A DNA stretch of 64,000 bases, from positions 14,592,268 through 14,656,267 of the forward strand of contig JABAKD010000020.1 in the NCBI GenBank assembly GCA_012845835.1, read 5' to 3'. A program made the translations under genes and the position numbers. Source of the DNA: Undaria pinnatifida. Taxonomy: Eukaryota > Sar > Phaeophyceae > Laminariales > Alariaceae. Positions 54,331 through 64,000 of this stretch are shown here, piece after piece (the stretch's first letter is position 1; each line of letters begins with the position of its first letter). The notes beneath the pieces were generated by a model, which saw only the letters and a list, made by a program, of their open reading frames with translations, did no database searches and was not told the DNA's origin.

Positions 54331-54594
54331 CTTGATCGTTTTGTGTCTATGGCAGCACACACCCCACCAACACATGTAAAGAAGCGCACACGCATTCTCG
54401 TACACACAGAAGCACAGTCCGTGGCTGTCACAAGGGAGTGCTGCTGCTGCGTCGTAGCAGACAGCAGAGAGGCTTAAAAGAACATTGGACTCATAATGTA
54501 CCCCAGGTGGGAAAGCGGAGCGAACACATAACTGCGAAAGGGGAGCAGGATATTGATTCAATGTGGGGTTTTCCATTAACCTCCTCGGCTTGAG

Positions 54595-54770
54595 CAGCGA
54601 GGCGGAACGCAACCCCTTGAAAAAAGAGCCAGCCAGCTTAGCGACGTTGGATGTTCAGAGCACCGCCACGGAGCTCGGTCGAGATCGAGACATGGGTCGT
54701 GATGCATCCATGGCCGCGCGCGCGCCTTGCTTGCCCCGCCGCCGAAAGCGCGAAAAAAAAAAAACTCGGC
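54595..54770 (+). other. GC-rich coding-like stretch
   Basis: The plus frame reads SEAERNPLKKEPASLATLDV, then QSTATELGRDRDMGRDASMA, then a basic cluster RRRKREKKK. An AG lies in front (CGGCTTGAG), but no donor or stop is near. Possible exon fragment; the minus strand is similarly open for a short distance. Confidence 0.2.
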
Positions 54771-54878
54771 TGCTGGAGAATAGCAAGCCAGAAAAAAAAA
54801 TGCCTATTTTGCATACATACTCATTTCATATTTTCCCCGTAGTGTAAATGTAATGTTACAATGTCAATATATGTTTTG

Positions 54879-55068
54879 GGCTAAAGTACTTGAAAATGAT
54901 GCAGGTTGGTGTTTGCGGTGGCAGAACGGGTTAAAATATGTTTTTTTTTTTGGACGAAGTACTTGGAATTCCAGGCTAAAGTACTTGGAAATGATGCAGG
55001 TTGGTGTTTGCGGTGGCAGAACGGGTTAAAATATGTATTTTTTTTTGGACGAAGTACTTGGAATTCCA
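54879..55068. repeat. 94-bp tandem duplication
   Basis: CTAAAGTACTTGRAAATGAT, GCAGGTTGGTGTTTGCGGTG and ACGAAGTACTTGGAATTCCA in both units. The only differences are in the T-run and a few bases. Confidence 0.9.
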
Positions 55069-55569
55069 GCAGTGCGGGTTGACGTTGTTTGCAGAAGCCG
55101 AAGGGTTCAAAGATTAAGTAAACAGAACGCAGCAGTTAGTACCTAGAACCATACTTCGTATATCGTCTTCGACGGCGGAAAATGATTAATGTCTTGATTC
55201 CGTCTTGATGACTGAAATTTCCAACTCCTGAGAGTCTACGATCGTGCATAACTTCAAGTGTTTTGGAGTGCAGTGTCAAAAAGGATTAATTTGGTTTGGG
55301 CGTTGTGTCGTGGCGTCGTGGTTGCGTCGACATTGCTCTCACGTGAAAGGAGTATGATATATAATAAACATCGGCCAGTCGCCGTGTAATCAGCTAGCTG
55401 AGGGCCTATTTTCGGAGCACCCGCAATGAAAACGCCGCCATATATTTTGATGCTGGGTAGGGTTACGCCCAAGTCGCGGTGGGGATCAGGGCGAAAAATG
55501 GGTGGGTGACATGTTGCGCTGGCGCACTTTTTTTTGTCGTAAATCCGGTCTATTTTCACCGCATGCCGA

Positions 55570-55790
55570 AGGCGTGGTGCTGGTTTTGCCGCACCACGCT
55601 TTCCCTATGCCACAACTTTTTTCGCCGAAAAAGCGACAAAAAAACGTGCGGGTCCTAAATTAGCCGTAGGCGAAAAAAACTTTCGGTCTGTTTCGCCGCA
55701 GGCGAAAACAACTTTCGGACTGTTGCGCCGCAGGCGAACAAACATAAAAAGCATGTTTTTCGCCGCAGCCGAAAAAGCTGTTCGGTATTT
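55570..55790. repeat. Hairpin and CGCCGCAGGCGAA repeats
   Basis: GGCGTGGTGC and GCACCACGC form a stem with a short loop (55570-55602). It is followed by several CGCAGGCGAAAA units, each near-palindromic (CGCCGCAGGCG). Confidence 0.65.
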
Positions 55791-56189
55791 TTTTTGTGTT
55801 GTTTTTCGTCTTAGAGATACTGTATTTGGGGCTGGTTTCCTCTTTTTCCATATGGAATAATTTATTTCCTTTGATAATTCGATTGAAACCTCTGCCGCTT
55901 TCCTCTGCCTGAGGACGAAGCAGGCCTCAAACAGCTCGAAAAGGAGAGGGGAAATTCCCAGTGACTTTTAGGAACTGGTCCCATCCCCTATGCAAACACC
56001 GCGCAATATGCGTGACCCGCATTAATTGTCGTTTTGTCCTTGTTTCTTTTGCAAAATACGTAAACATTCTAAGGCTGCCCGCACCACGTCCACAAGAGAA
56101 TAACGCCAGCGGGTCAGACTCGCATTTTAAGTATATTTACGCGTGCAATATTAAAGCAAAACGCGCGAGCCGGACGCCTATATTACGAT

Positions 56190-56505
56190 CCGGTCGCCCC
56201 GGTGGCGTATCAGGTTATCCTTGAGCCTGGTATAGGTCAGTTTCGTGAGTTCGAATCCCCCCGAGTGTGTACTCGTATAATTCGTTGGGACTTTTTCTTG
56301 TGCACAATTTGACTTGCGGAAAGCGCGCGAGCGTGAGTTGGCGACACTCGATGAAGAATAGACGAGCACTGGGGTTGCTGAACCCTATGTGCGAAAAAAA
56401 ATTGAAGGCAAGAACTGGGGGGGAGAAGGGACGACACCTGTGACCACGGCTTGTCCAGAAGCTGGAAAGTAGATGTGTGCGAAAAAAAGAAGAAAAAAAA
56501 AAAAA
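56190..56505 (+). mobile_element. tRNA-derived SINE (T1), full length with A tail
   Basis: CCGGTCGCCCCGGTGGCGTA, GTTCGAATCCCCCCGAG, GACTTGCGGAAAGCGCGCGA, GACCACGGCTTGTCCAGAAG and an A-rich end at 56486-56505. GTTCGAATCC is a perfect B box, which makes this the best-preserved tRNA-like head here. Confidence 0.85.
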
Positions 56506-57094
56506 CGCCCTGGTGGAGACACATACACTAAAATGTACCTGGTTGTTATTGTGTCAAGACATTAGTTAGCGGAATCTACTTACATACACTATGCCTATAC
56601 TCACCTTGGTATGCCTGCATCTACCCGAAGTTACATGTGATCATTTTTGAAAGGCCTGTCATAAAGCGAAAGGGGAAACATGTACCGATCGCATTGTATT
56701 ACATCAGAAGTTACATTAGAAGAGACACCAGAAGAACCTCGCTCGCCGGCGTAAGGTTGACTGCAGCAGTGATTATATTTGCAAGTACCAGGTACAGCAG
56801 TACACCGCACCAGGTATTCACACAGCAGTAGTGCGGGTTGCCGCTACGGTGCTGGTATGTCCCAGCCGGAAATTCCGGCACCCCGCACTGTCGCGGCATC
56901 CGGCGCTGCTCCACACACTACCACTCCTGGTGGTGCCCGCCTGTGCCGAGCGACTTCAGGCATATTGTAGAGGGCAACCGGCACTACTCTACCGACGCTA
57001 TACGAAGAGGGACCACTACCGCGTGTACCAGGTACGCGCAGTGTTGACGTAAGAGTGGGGGTGATGGCCGATAGTGCCGGTTGAACGCTGAATA

Positions 57095-57429
57095 CAACAG
57101 AGGTCCCCCAATACGGCGGTCATTTTCCCCAATAAGGCGGTCTTTTTCCCCAATAAGGCGGTCTTTTTCCCCAATAAGGCGGTCTTTTTCCCCAACAAGG
57201 CGGTCTTTTCCCCCAATAAGGCGGTCATTTTCCCCAATAAGGCGGTCTTTTTCCCCAATAAGGCGGTCAATTTCGCCAACAAGGCGGTGGTGTGCCAGAG
57301 CAAAATGACCGCCTTATGGAGGGAAGCCGCCTTATTCAGGCCGGGTTATTATGTTATTTCCCAGGTGTGCCACGCGTATTGAACCGCCTTGGATAGGGAT
57401 ACCGATTTATTGAGGGACCCCTACTACTG
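57095..57429. mobile_element. TA-flanked element with internal 21-bp array
   Basis: The left end (TA)CAACAGAGGTCCCCCAATA and right end (complement (TA)CAGTAGTAGGGGTCCCTCAA) are imperfect inverted repeats, with TA on both sides. The interior (57105-57290) is an array of eight to nine CCCCAATAAGGCGGTCTTTTT units. Related ends appear at 45325 and 62544. This resembles a Tc1/mariner-pogo type MITE whose subterminal motif has expanded. Confidence 0.6.
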
Positions 57430-57627
57430 TAGGGCGACTTCTCTCTACCGTAGTGGCGGGGGAATCGTTTGGCAGGACTGGAAATCCCTCAACACGGCAC
57501 CACTTTTTCGTGGAGAAAAATTCCCCACCTAGAGCAAAAACACTCGAGCCATTATAGTGGAGAAAAACAAAAATTATACGAGTATTAAAACGCTGCATGT
57601 ACAAAAAATATAATGAAAGAAAATATC

Positions 57628-57745
57628 AGGACCCCTCCCATTGAGTGAAAAAACTCGCCCACTATATACTACAAGTACCAACAACGCAGCTTGCGAAGAT
57701 GAGTATCGATCGTAAATTCGTCGAACTCACAGCTGACGTTGTTAT
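57628..57745. mobile_element. D-type arm with outer flank
   Basis: GACCCCTCCCATTGAGTGAA, TACAAGTACCAACAACGCAG, CTTGCGAAGATGAGTATCGA and CTCACAGCTGACGTTG. Confidence 0.75.
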
Positions 57746-57780
57746 CATATCATATAGCAGTGGAAATATTTTATAAAAAT

Positions 57781-57936
57781 TAGGGACAGCTTACGCTATA
57801 CCTACAATGGGACTCGAAGGGTGCGCCAGCTAGCGTTGGGCTGCGAAAGCAACTGAGTTAAATCGACACACGACGCGTATGAAAATACGCGGAAGTGTGG
57901 TGAGCTAAAGCTTTATTTTTCCCCATCCGCCGGAGG

Positions 57937-57971
<35 letters not shown>
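57781..57971 (+). mobile_element. S1 SINE, long A tail
   Basis: TAGGGACAGCTTACGCTATA to CCATCCGCCGGAGGAT and then about 33 A. The body is nearly identical to the 52598 copy. Confidence 0.9.
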
Positions 57972-57973
<2 letters not shown>

Positions 57974-58004
57974 GTTGGAATTAGAGTTGGATTTTTTTTT
58001 TTTC

Positions 58005-58640
58005 GAGTTGTAAAAGGGACACACCTCGGACAGAAGGCGATCTACAGTATCCGCCGTATTAACCTTGACGTACAGTGGGGGGTTCCCAATAGTGCCGGTG
58101 TAATAGTGCCACTTCCCTCTATACAGTAGTGCCGGTGGAATCGACTGGAACGCTCTTAACCCTTTAGAGCCCCCGAACCCCTCCCTATACTAAATCTAAT
58201 CATGTCCCCAAAAACGGGTTTCCAGTTGTAAAGGCGTTAACTCCTTCAACAATGGACCCACGTTTTCGAGGACAAATTATGTAGACTAGAGTTGGAGCAG
58301 GATTTTTGTTTTGCAGTTCTAATAGGCACAAACACACCTCCGAAAGATGGCGATCTAGAGTAACCGCAGTATTACTGTTGACGTACAGTGGGGGGTTCCC
58401 AACAGTGCCGGTCGAATAGTGTCACCGCCCTGTATAGTGCCGGTGGAATCAATTGGCGCGACTAGAACGCTTCCAACTCCAAAATTATCCTAGTCTAAGT
58501 CTTAAGTGTTTTGTCCCTGTGTCGGGCGTGCGGTGCTAAAAGATTAACCCCTTTAGAACTGCACCCACGTTTTCGAGGACAAATTACGTGAATTAGAGGA
58601 AGACATGTTTTTTGCAGCTCTAAAAGGAACACCTCGGACA
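58005..58640. repeat. Segmental tandem repeat, about 300 bp, two to three units
   Basis: TGGCGATCTAGAGTAACCGC / AGGCGATCTACAGTATCCGC, then GACGTACAGTGGGGGGTTCC, AGTGCCGGT and GTGCCGGTGGAATC recur at 58040-58150 and 58345-58455. A third unit starts at 58540 and decays. Each contains a TACAGTGGGGGGTTCC end of the pogo-like type. Confidence 0.75.
58155..58239. mobile_element. M86 MITE, full length, 85 bp
   Basis: TTAACCCTTTAGAGCCCCCG at the left, CAGTTGTAAAGGCGTTAA at the right. Both TTAA are intact. Confidence 0.8.
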
Positions 58641-58667
58641 AATGGCAATATATATATTGCACAAAAG

Positions 58668-58915
58668 ATGAGGACCCCTCCCATTAAGAAAAAACTCACC
58701 CACATAATATATTACAAGTACCAACAACGCAGCTTGCAAAGATGAGTATTGACCAGAAATTCGTCGAACTCACGGCTGACGTCCTTAAAATAATTTTCTA
58801 AAATGGCGATCTAGAGTAGATCCTATTTTATACCAGGTATATGATTCTATGATAACGGACGTCAGCTGTGAGTTCAACGAATTTAGGGTCGATACTCGTC
58901 TTTGCAAGCTGCGTA
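58668..58915. mobile_element. Inverted pair of D-type arms
   Basis: The left arm (58725-58790: CGCAGCTTGCAAAGATGAGT ... CTCACGGCTGACGTCC) and right arm (58858-58915, its complement) enclose about 70 bp. This shows that the D arms are terminal inverted repeats of one short element. The other copies are single ends. Confidence 0.8.
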
Positions 58916-58989
58916 CTGCTTTACATCGATCGGCCGTTTATAGTAAGTCTTCATGGGTCAAAACCTAATACAAGATGACGTTGTATTCC

Positions 58990-59510
58990 AACACTTATAC
59001 ATGACTAAGACCAGCTATTATGCGAGAATATTTTTGGGCCCTCAGAACTAAGATTTTTGGCTGACCATATGCGATTTACTCGGCGGTACGACAAAAAAAA
59101 ACCTATACTCTTCACAACGCTCCCCGTAGTTTTCCGAGAGCTTTCTGACGCACTTTTCCGTTCCTCCATACTCTCACGAAGGTTTGCTCGTCCAATTTGC
59201 CGGTTCTGACAACCTCATGAGTTTTAGCCAAATATCCTCAATCACCCGTTATTTTTGGCCCCAGTTTTGAGCAACATTGCATATTTCTGAAAACTGATTT
59301 GTTGCGCCAAAATCTAAATGAGACCCTGGAGAAACGGAGAACTGCTCCAGAAAGCCATCGGAAAGATGTGCGATTGGTCTTGAAGAGTGTATCGGTGTTT
59401 TTTGACAGTCCAGCCGAGTAAAACCGGTATAATTGGTCAGAATTCAGTTCTGAGAGCCAAAAAAATGTGTTTTCCCATAATAGTGTCATACCAGGTAGGT
59501 CTTAAGTGTC
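58990..59510. mobile_element. Long-arm foldback element
   Basis: The left arm about 58990-59200 and the right arm about 59290-59508 are diverged inverted copies. Paired blocks: ACACTTATACATGACTAAGA / ACACTTAAGACC; CTATTATG; GGGCCCTCAGAACT / GGCTCTCAGAACT; TTTACTCGGC; ACTCTTCA; GAGCTTTCTG / GGCTTTCTGG; TTCCGTTCCTCC / TCTCCGTTTCTCC. No open frame of note is enclosed. Target duplication was not found. Confidence 0.65.
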
Positions 59511-59659
59511 AGAAAATAGCAGGAGGGTACCAGCCTGCTCTAGTTGGCGAAGTTCGGGGAAGAGTTAGTTAACTCATGCGTTTGTTACTGTACCTTTTTG
59601 TATATTTGACGTTGTGAGATTTTGTGCGGAATCTGAACAGAGAGCAGATCCAAACAAAG

Positions 59660-59780
59660 CAAGCTTGTGCTAAATCGTACAGCTCGTACGGCTCCCACCT
59701 GGCAACATGAGCTGGGCCGTACAGATCTTCCCCAAAATATCTGGATTACGTGGGGATCGGTGATCAGTCCGACTTATGAA
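59660..59780. repeat. GATC-rich dispersed repeat R3
   Basis: GTACGGCTCCCACCTGGCAA, GAGCTGGGCCGTACAGATCT and CCCAAAATATCTGGATTACG. Confidence 0.6.
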
Positions 59781-59789
59781 AGGCCCCAA

Positions 59790-60510
59790 GTCTATAGTAA
59801 CCCTACCAATAGTGCCGATGCCCTGAGTAGTGCCAGTTTATTGGGCTGGCACATAATAACTGTTTTTCATATAGTGCCGGTGCCCTGAATAGTGCCGGTA
59901 CATTGGGCTAGCACATAGTAACCGTTTTACCAATAGTGCCGATACCCTGAATGGTGCCGGTTTATTGGGCTGGCACCTAGTATCTATTTTCCCTATTAGT
60001 GCTGGTGCCCTGAATAATGCCGCTATATTGGGCTAGCACATAGTAACCGTATTCCCAATAGTGCCGGTGTTCTGAATAGTGCCGGCCTAGTGGGCTGGCA
60101 CATAGTAACCGTGTTCCCATGGTGTCTGTACCCTGAATAATGCCGGTATGCATATAGGGCCGGCACATACTGATAGTAACCATTTCCCTGTAGTGCTGGT
60201 GCCCTGGATAGTGCCAATGTATTGGGCTGGCACATAGTAACCGTATTTCCATGGCGTCTGTGCCCTGAATAGTGCTTGTATGTATATTGGGCTGGCACAT
60301 AGTAACCGTTTCCATATAGCGCGGGTGCCCTAGATAGTGCCGGATTATTGGGCTGGCACATGGCAACCGTATTCCCAATAGTGCCGATGCCTTGAATAGT
60401 GCCGGTGCCCTGAACAGTGCCGTTGTATTGAGCTGGCATACCGTAGCCGTATTCCCAAAAGTGCCGGTGCCCTGCGTAGTGCCGGTAGGTTGGGTTGGCA
60501 CACGCCGGCA
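59790..60510. repeat. About 60-bp tandem repeat, eleven to twelve units
   Basis: Units contain AGTGCCGGTGCCCTGAATAG, TGCCGGTATATTGGGCTGGC and ACATAGTAACCGT. AGTGCCGG is the subterminal motif of the 62893-63677 element. Open minus frames of 170-194 codons across it are products of the repeat. Confidence 0.85.
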
Positions 60511-60834
60511 TTGTTGAGAGCCCCCCGCTGTATCCTTCCAAAATATTAACCGTTTTAGCACCGCAGTCCCGATATGGGGGACAAAACAGTAGGAATTAGA
60601 CTATGATCATTTTAGGAATTGGAAAATTGTCGAAGCCTGTCTTGTGACCACGTCCTATTGAATAGGTCATGGCCGTGAGTTTATTTGAGAACACCGTTGA
60701 GTGCTGGACTGGTGTGGTTTTCAGGTCAGCCGCTCCCTTGCCAGAAACCACTCGTTTTTTTTTTGTGAGGTTGATATTTTTCTCTTTTTGTCCTCCCCTG
60801 CATGGTAGTTGATGTGAATACCCCGTCGTGGCTT

Positions 60835-61035
60835 TTGTCGTTGTTGTGGCTGTTGTTGGTGTTGGTGCTACTGCTGTTGTTTTCGGCGTTGTTGTGGGTG
60901 TGTTTGTTGTTTGTTGTTTGTTGCTTTTGTTATTGTTGTTTGCTGCTTTTGCTTATTGTTGTTTAGTGCTTGTTTTGTTGTTGTTGGTGTTGATGTTGCT
61001 GTTGTTGCTGTTGTTGCTGTTGTTGTGGTGGTCGC
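60835..61035. repeat. GTT/GCT-rich low complexity
   Basis: TGTTGTTGTTGCTGTTG-type sequence. A similar stretch lies at 61590-61650. Confidence 0.8.
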
Positions 61036-61074
61036 TCGTACCGGTTTTCGTGGTGGTTTTTGTCAATTATGTCA

Positions 61075-61385
61075 GGAGGCGGGGCACTTTCAGCCCGTGA
61101 CCGACGCGTTGGACGGCAGTTTTCCTTTAGCGTACCTTGACTGACGCCAAACTACTAGGTTTTAGCGTGGAACGATCGGTTTGACACCCTCGACCGACCG
61201 CTGGACGTTTTCCTATATACGATACCTATGGTCAAAAGATGGTAGGAGACGGCACTTTCAGCCCTTTACCGACGGCAAGTTTCCAATCATTTATCTTGAG
61301 TGACGCCAAACGACCAGGTTTTAGTGTGGAACGATCGGTTTGACACCCTTGACTTACCGCTGGACTTTTTCCCTTGACTGGCCTG
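61075..61385. repeat. Repeat R4, two copies about 175 bp apart
   Basis: GGGGCACTTTCAGCCC / GACGGCACTTTCAGCCC, TTTTAGCGTGGAACGATCGG / TTTTAGTGTGGAACGATCGG and GACACCCTCGACCGACCGCTGG are shared. A third copy, inverted, lies at 49625-49772. Confidence 0.8.
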
Positions 61386-61784
61386 ACCGTCTCCTGACGT
61401 ATATTTGGTGTTTTGGGAGTTTTGTTGTTATTGTGACAGTTGTCGCTATTCTTGGTATTCATTCTTGGTGTTCATGCACAGGCAGGTATGTTTTTTTGTG
61501 TTGCTGTTTGTTCTTGTCTTTCTTGGCACTGAACCCTCGTGTTCTCCCAACAATATCCAGCACCACATAAGGGTATCCGCAGTGTTTTTTCTTGTATTGG
61601 TTGTTGTTGTCGTTGTGGTTGTTGTCATTCCTGCTGTTGCTGATGTTACTTCTGCTGCTGTTTATCTTCACGTCAAACCGGTGTTGAGTCATCCCACGCT
61701 ACGAGGGGTGAAGCAGAAGTTTCTGATCTCCTGGCCGGAGCATAACCTTGCAAGGCATTCGTTGAGGGTACCTTACCTCTTTTT

Positions 61785-61916
61785 CGACAACATGGTTGAC
61801 ATACTCTTTTAATTTTAATACAACCTAACCCTAACCCAATGAAACGCAACCGAGCAACCATTGTACGGTGAAACCCCCCTCGTCTCGTACGCGGTGTGCG
61901 TCAACCATGTTGTCGA
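61785..61916. repeat. 16-bp inverted repeat with telomere-like core
   Basis: CGACAACATGGTTGAC (61785-61800) and GTCAACCATGTTGTCG (about 61900-61915) are perfect complements. AACCTAACCCTAACCC lies between them (61823-61838). Confidence 0.7.
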
Positions 61917-62261
61917 AAAAGTGTTGCTCTTCGTACTGTGCATGCATTCGTTCGCGGAACTCGGTCAAGCATTTCTATGCGGCGATCCTAATACGAGTAT
62001 ACTCGTAATTGGTAGTAAGTAGTGTCATACTTAGATCGATAGGTCCACGCTTCAGCTCAACCGGTCCAAAAAGCAAAAAAGAAGAAAAAAACTTTTTGCC
62101 CAAAAAGTTCAACCAGCCGCTACCGTTGTGGGATGACTCTAATTTCATTTCCTACATAGACACAATCAACACCCAGCACGCCCGACCATGGCCCGTTCGT
62201 CCGTCCGTACACGAAACGATTATTATTCCTTGAAAAATCAGTAGGATGAAGTCAGAGTCAA

Positions 62262-62350
62262 AGTTAGCGGCAGAGAATAGTCAGAGTTAGCGGCAGAGAA
62301 TAATCAGAGTCAGCGGCAGAGAATAATCAGAGTCAGCGGAGGAGAACAGT
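62262..62350. repeat. 24-bp tandem repeat, four units
   Basis: TCAGAGTYAGCGGCAGAGAA with ATAA or ATAG between units. Confidence 0.9.
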
Positions 62351-62892
62351 TACGCGGGAAGTTTCGCGTGTATGAAGGCGTTTGCATTTTCCAAGTCTCC
62401 TTTGGCCGAGACCTGCCGACCTCTCCCCGCCCCCGCCGCCCCGCGCGACCAAGACAAGCAAAGCTTCCTGGGCGTGACGATCCGGAGAAGATGCCGCCAG
62501 CAGGTCGAGAGAGCCTGGGCGAGGTTGAGATATTTGTTGCTGTTCAGTAGGGGCGTCCCAGTAACGCGGTGGTGTGCCAGAACAATATGACCGCCTTAGA
62601 TATACTAGTATGGGAATTTTTTTTAGCGATAATCTCTCTCTTTAACGGGGACCTCCGACGCCAAGAATGAAAACCATCTATTGCGGGAACAGAAATCATC
62701 GTTATTTCTGGGTTCAGAAATAATCGAGGCCAGGAATCAACGGATTTGGTGATTCCTGAGAGCCCAGAAATAACAGCTCTTCCATCCTCGCTCTCAGAAC
62801 TGAGATTATTTGACTTTTGGAGGCTACCTCGTACCAAGTATCACATGTCACCACTGCCTGCTCTGTACTTGGTATGATACCTGTCTGCTGTA

Positions 62893-63677
62893 CAGTACTG
62901 GGCCCTATTTAGTGCCGGTACGTGTACAGAGCGTTCACCGGCACTAAACCGGGCACCCGGCACTGTTGCGAATAGTGCCAAAACGGCACTATTGAGGGCT
63001 GGCCTATCCCTCATTAGTGCCGGTACTGGCACTAATGAGGTTGTGTTCGGTTTATGGTGTCGCGCCCATGCTTGCGGGGTCAACAAAGAACGAAATGGAT
63101 CGATATTATTGCTGTTAATGGGTTCCTTTGCCTTCCCGATGATGGCCATGTCAACCTTCGCAGTGCCGTCGGCATTTGCGCACATGATGGCAGACAGTCG
63201 ATCCTTGAAGATCTGCTGCTGGCGCTTTGCGCTTGCCTTGGCGACGCACGCGCTGCAGATGCGATGATTTTCGTTGTCATCATCAACCACGCCGCCGCAA
63301 ATGCCGTGCAGCCGCCCGCCACATCCTCCCTGGCAGCCGTGGCCATGAGGGTCTTGCGGCGTTGTGTCTGGTTGAGCGCACAGTTCACCTTCCGCTCATG
63401 GCATAGTACGCTCCTGCGTAGAGCTGTTCAGGTCTGCACGTATACCCTATTTCTCTTCGTGGAGTCTGTCTCCTGCCTCGTTGTGTGTGTGTTCGCGCGT
63501 GCGGGGTAACCGGCACTATTGGGGGTGACAGCGGCGCCGAACCGGCACTATACTGGGCAAGCTCTCAATAGTGCCGGTCTGGCACTATTGAGAGCTCTGC
63601 CTGTGTCCAGAGATTTTACCGGCACTATACCGGGCACCTGGTACTATTCAATCGGCACTAAACAGGGCCCAGTACTG
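62893..63677 (-). mobile_element. Pogo/Tigger-like non-autonomous element, TA target duplication
   Basis: The ends are inverted repeats: CAGTACTGGGCCCTATTTAG at the left and the complement CAGTACTGGGCCCTGTTTAG at the right, 785 bp apart. TA lies directly outside both ends (62891-62892 and 63678-63679). CAGT at the tip with a TA target is usual for Tc1/mariner-pogo elements (established). Both subterminal zones carry many GGCACTAT / AGTGCCGG motifs in both orientations, likely transposase-binding sites. The interior holds a decayed DDE fragment on the minus strand (63110-63290). The element is too short for a full transposase, so it would depend on a full-length relative elsewhere. Confidence 0.85.
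63110..63290 (-). pseudogene. Transposase fragment, DDE_1 (pogo/Tigger/CENP-B type), decayed
   Basis: The minus strand reads KDRLSAIMCANADGTAKVDM then AIIGKAKEP. It corresponds to the conserved K-R-T-LLCANADG-K-PL-IGKS-P block of pogo/Tigger DDE_1 transposases. Upstream residues (HRICSACVAKASAKRQQQIF) no longer resemble the usual D-E-[ST] strand, so the first catalytic Asp is missing or unrecognisable. Downstream the frame leaves the family after about 15 residues (NNIDPFRSLLTPQAWARHHK) and runs into the subterminal repeats. Only about 50-60 residues of the domain survive, so this is not a working enzyme. Confidence 0.7.
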
Positions 63678-63779
63678 TACACGTTACGCATCACCCACAA
63701 CGAAGAATCACAAAGCACACCTACTACAGCATACCGCGCTTGTTGTGCGAGACAGAGCTTCGTCCTTACACAAACGCGA

Positions 63780-63880
63780 CAGCACCACCACCACCACCAC
63801 CAAGACCACCACACTAGCACCACACTAGCAGCACAGCAGCAGACAGCAGCAGAGGCGGTGGTGACCAAACGTCGCCGGCA
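63780..63880. repeat. CAC/CAG-rich low complexity
   Basis: CACCACCACCACCACC, then AGCAGCACAGCAGCAGACAG. An A-run follows at 63900. No gene to the end of the window. Confidence 0.7.
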
Positions 63881-64000
63881 ACAGTGTACGTGCCAGATTA
63901 AAAAAAAAAAACAGGCAAAGGGGAAAACAAGACCTACCAATTCAAAATAAAACCACTTTCCAAATATCAGAAGCCATTATGGACGCCCCCCCCCGTTATT

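Noticed and set aside
56190-56260. Possible tRNA gene
   Set aside because: The A and B boxes are present, but the anticodon arm is not regular, the same sequence occurs in several copies with a common non-tRNA body, and it ends in an A-rich tail. It is a SINE head.
59977-60561. 194-codon open frame on minus
   Set aside because: Product of the 60-bp tandem array; overlapping frames are open as well.

Overview
This is a repeat-rich nuclear window from a eukaryote. The best evidence for that is one protein-kinase gene on the minus strand. Its eight exons join in frame through ordinary GT-AG introns to give 425 codons plus a stop, spread over about 24 kb (36310 down to 12269). The encoded protein is a CaMK-group Ser/Thr kinase with all catalytic motifs, a CaMKI-type activation-loop threonine and a CaMKII-like calmodulin-binding segment. 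Its exons are GC-rich and its introns are huge (the first is 13,250 bp). Interstitial TTAGGG-type repeats are present. My best guess is a large-genome stramenopile such as a brown alga. That is inference; no marker gene settles it.

Layout. 1-12 kb: the ends of two plus-strand genes are suggested by terminal-exon-like pieces (1045-1383, acidic C-terminus; 7224-7376). They converge on the kinase. Around them lie dispersed repeats, foldback elements, a SINE with clear target-site duplications (4.2 kb) and a long degenerate minisatellite (10.9-11.8 kb). 12.3-36.3 kb: the kinase gene. Its introns hold low-complexity DNA, a 36-bp minisatellite, (CAA)n arrays, SINEs and miniature elements. Exons 3, 4 and 5 each have decayed partial copies lying close by. 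36.3-64 kb: no securely recognised gene. It holds a dense mosaic of miniature elements bounded by TTAA, tRNA-derived SINEs, a second polyA SINE, foldback elements, many minisatellites and, at 62.9-63.7 kb, a TA-flanked pogo/Tigger-like element with a decayed DDE transposase fragment. Three to five weak coding-like segments are listed with low confidence.

How it fits together. The only functional inference I can defend is a calcium/calmodulin-regulated kinase. The rest is mobile-element biology: at least four non-autonomous families (TTAA-bounded MITE, polyA SINE, tRNA-SINE, CAGT-terminal pogo-like) plus long-arm foldbacks. These have been nested, tandemly amplified and fragmented. The kinase introns appear to have expanded by taking up these families.
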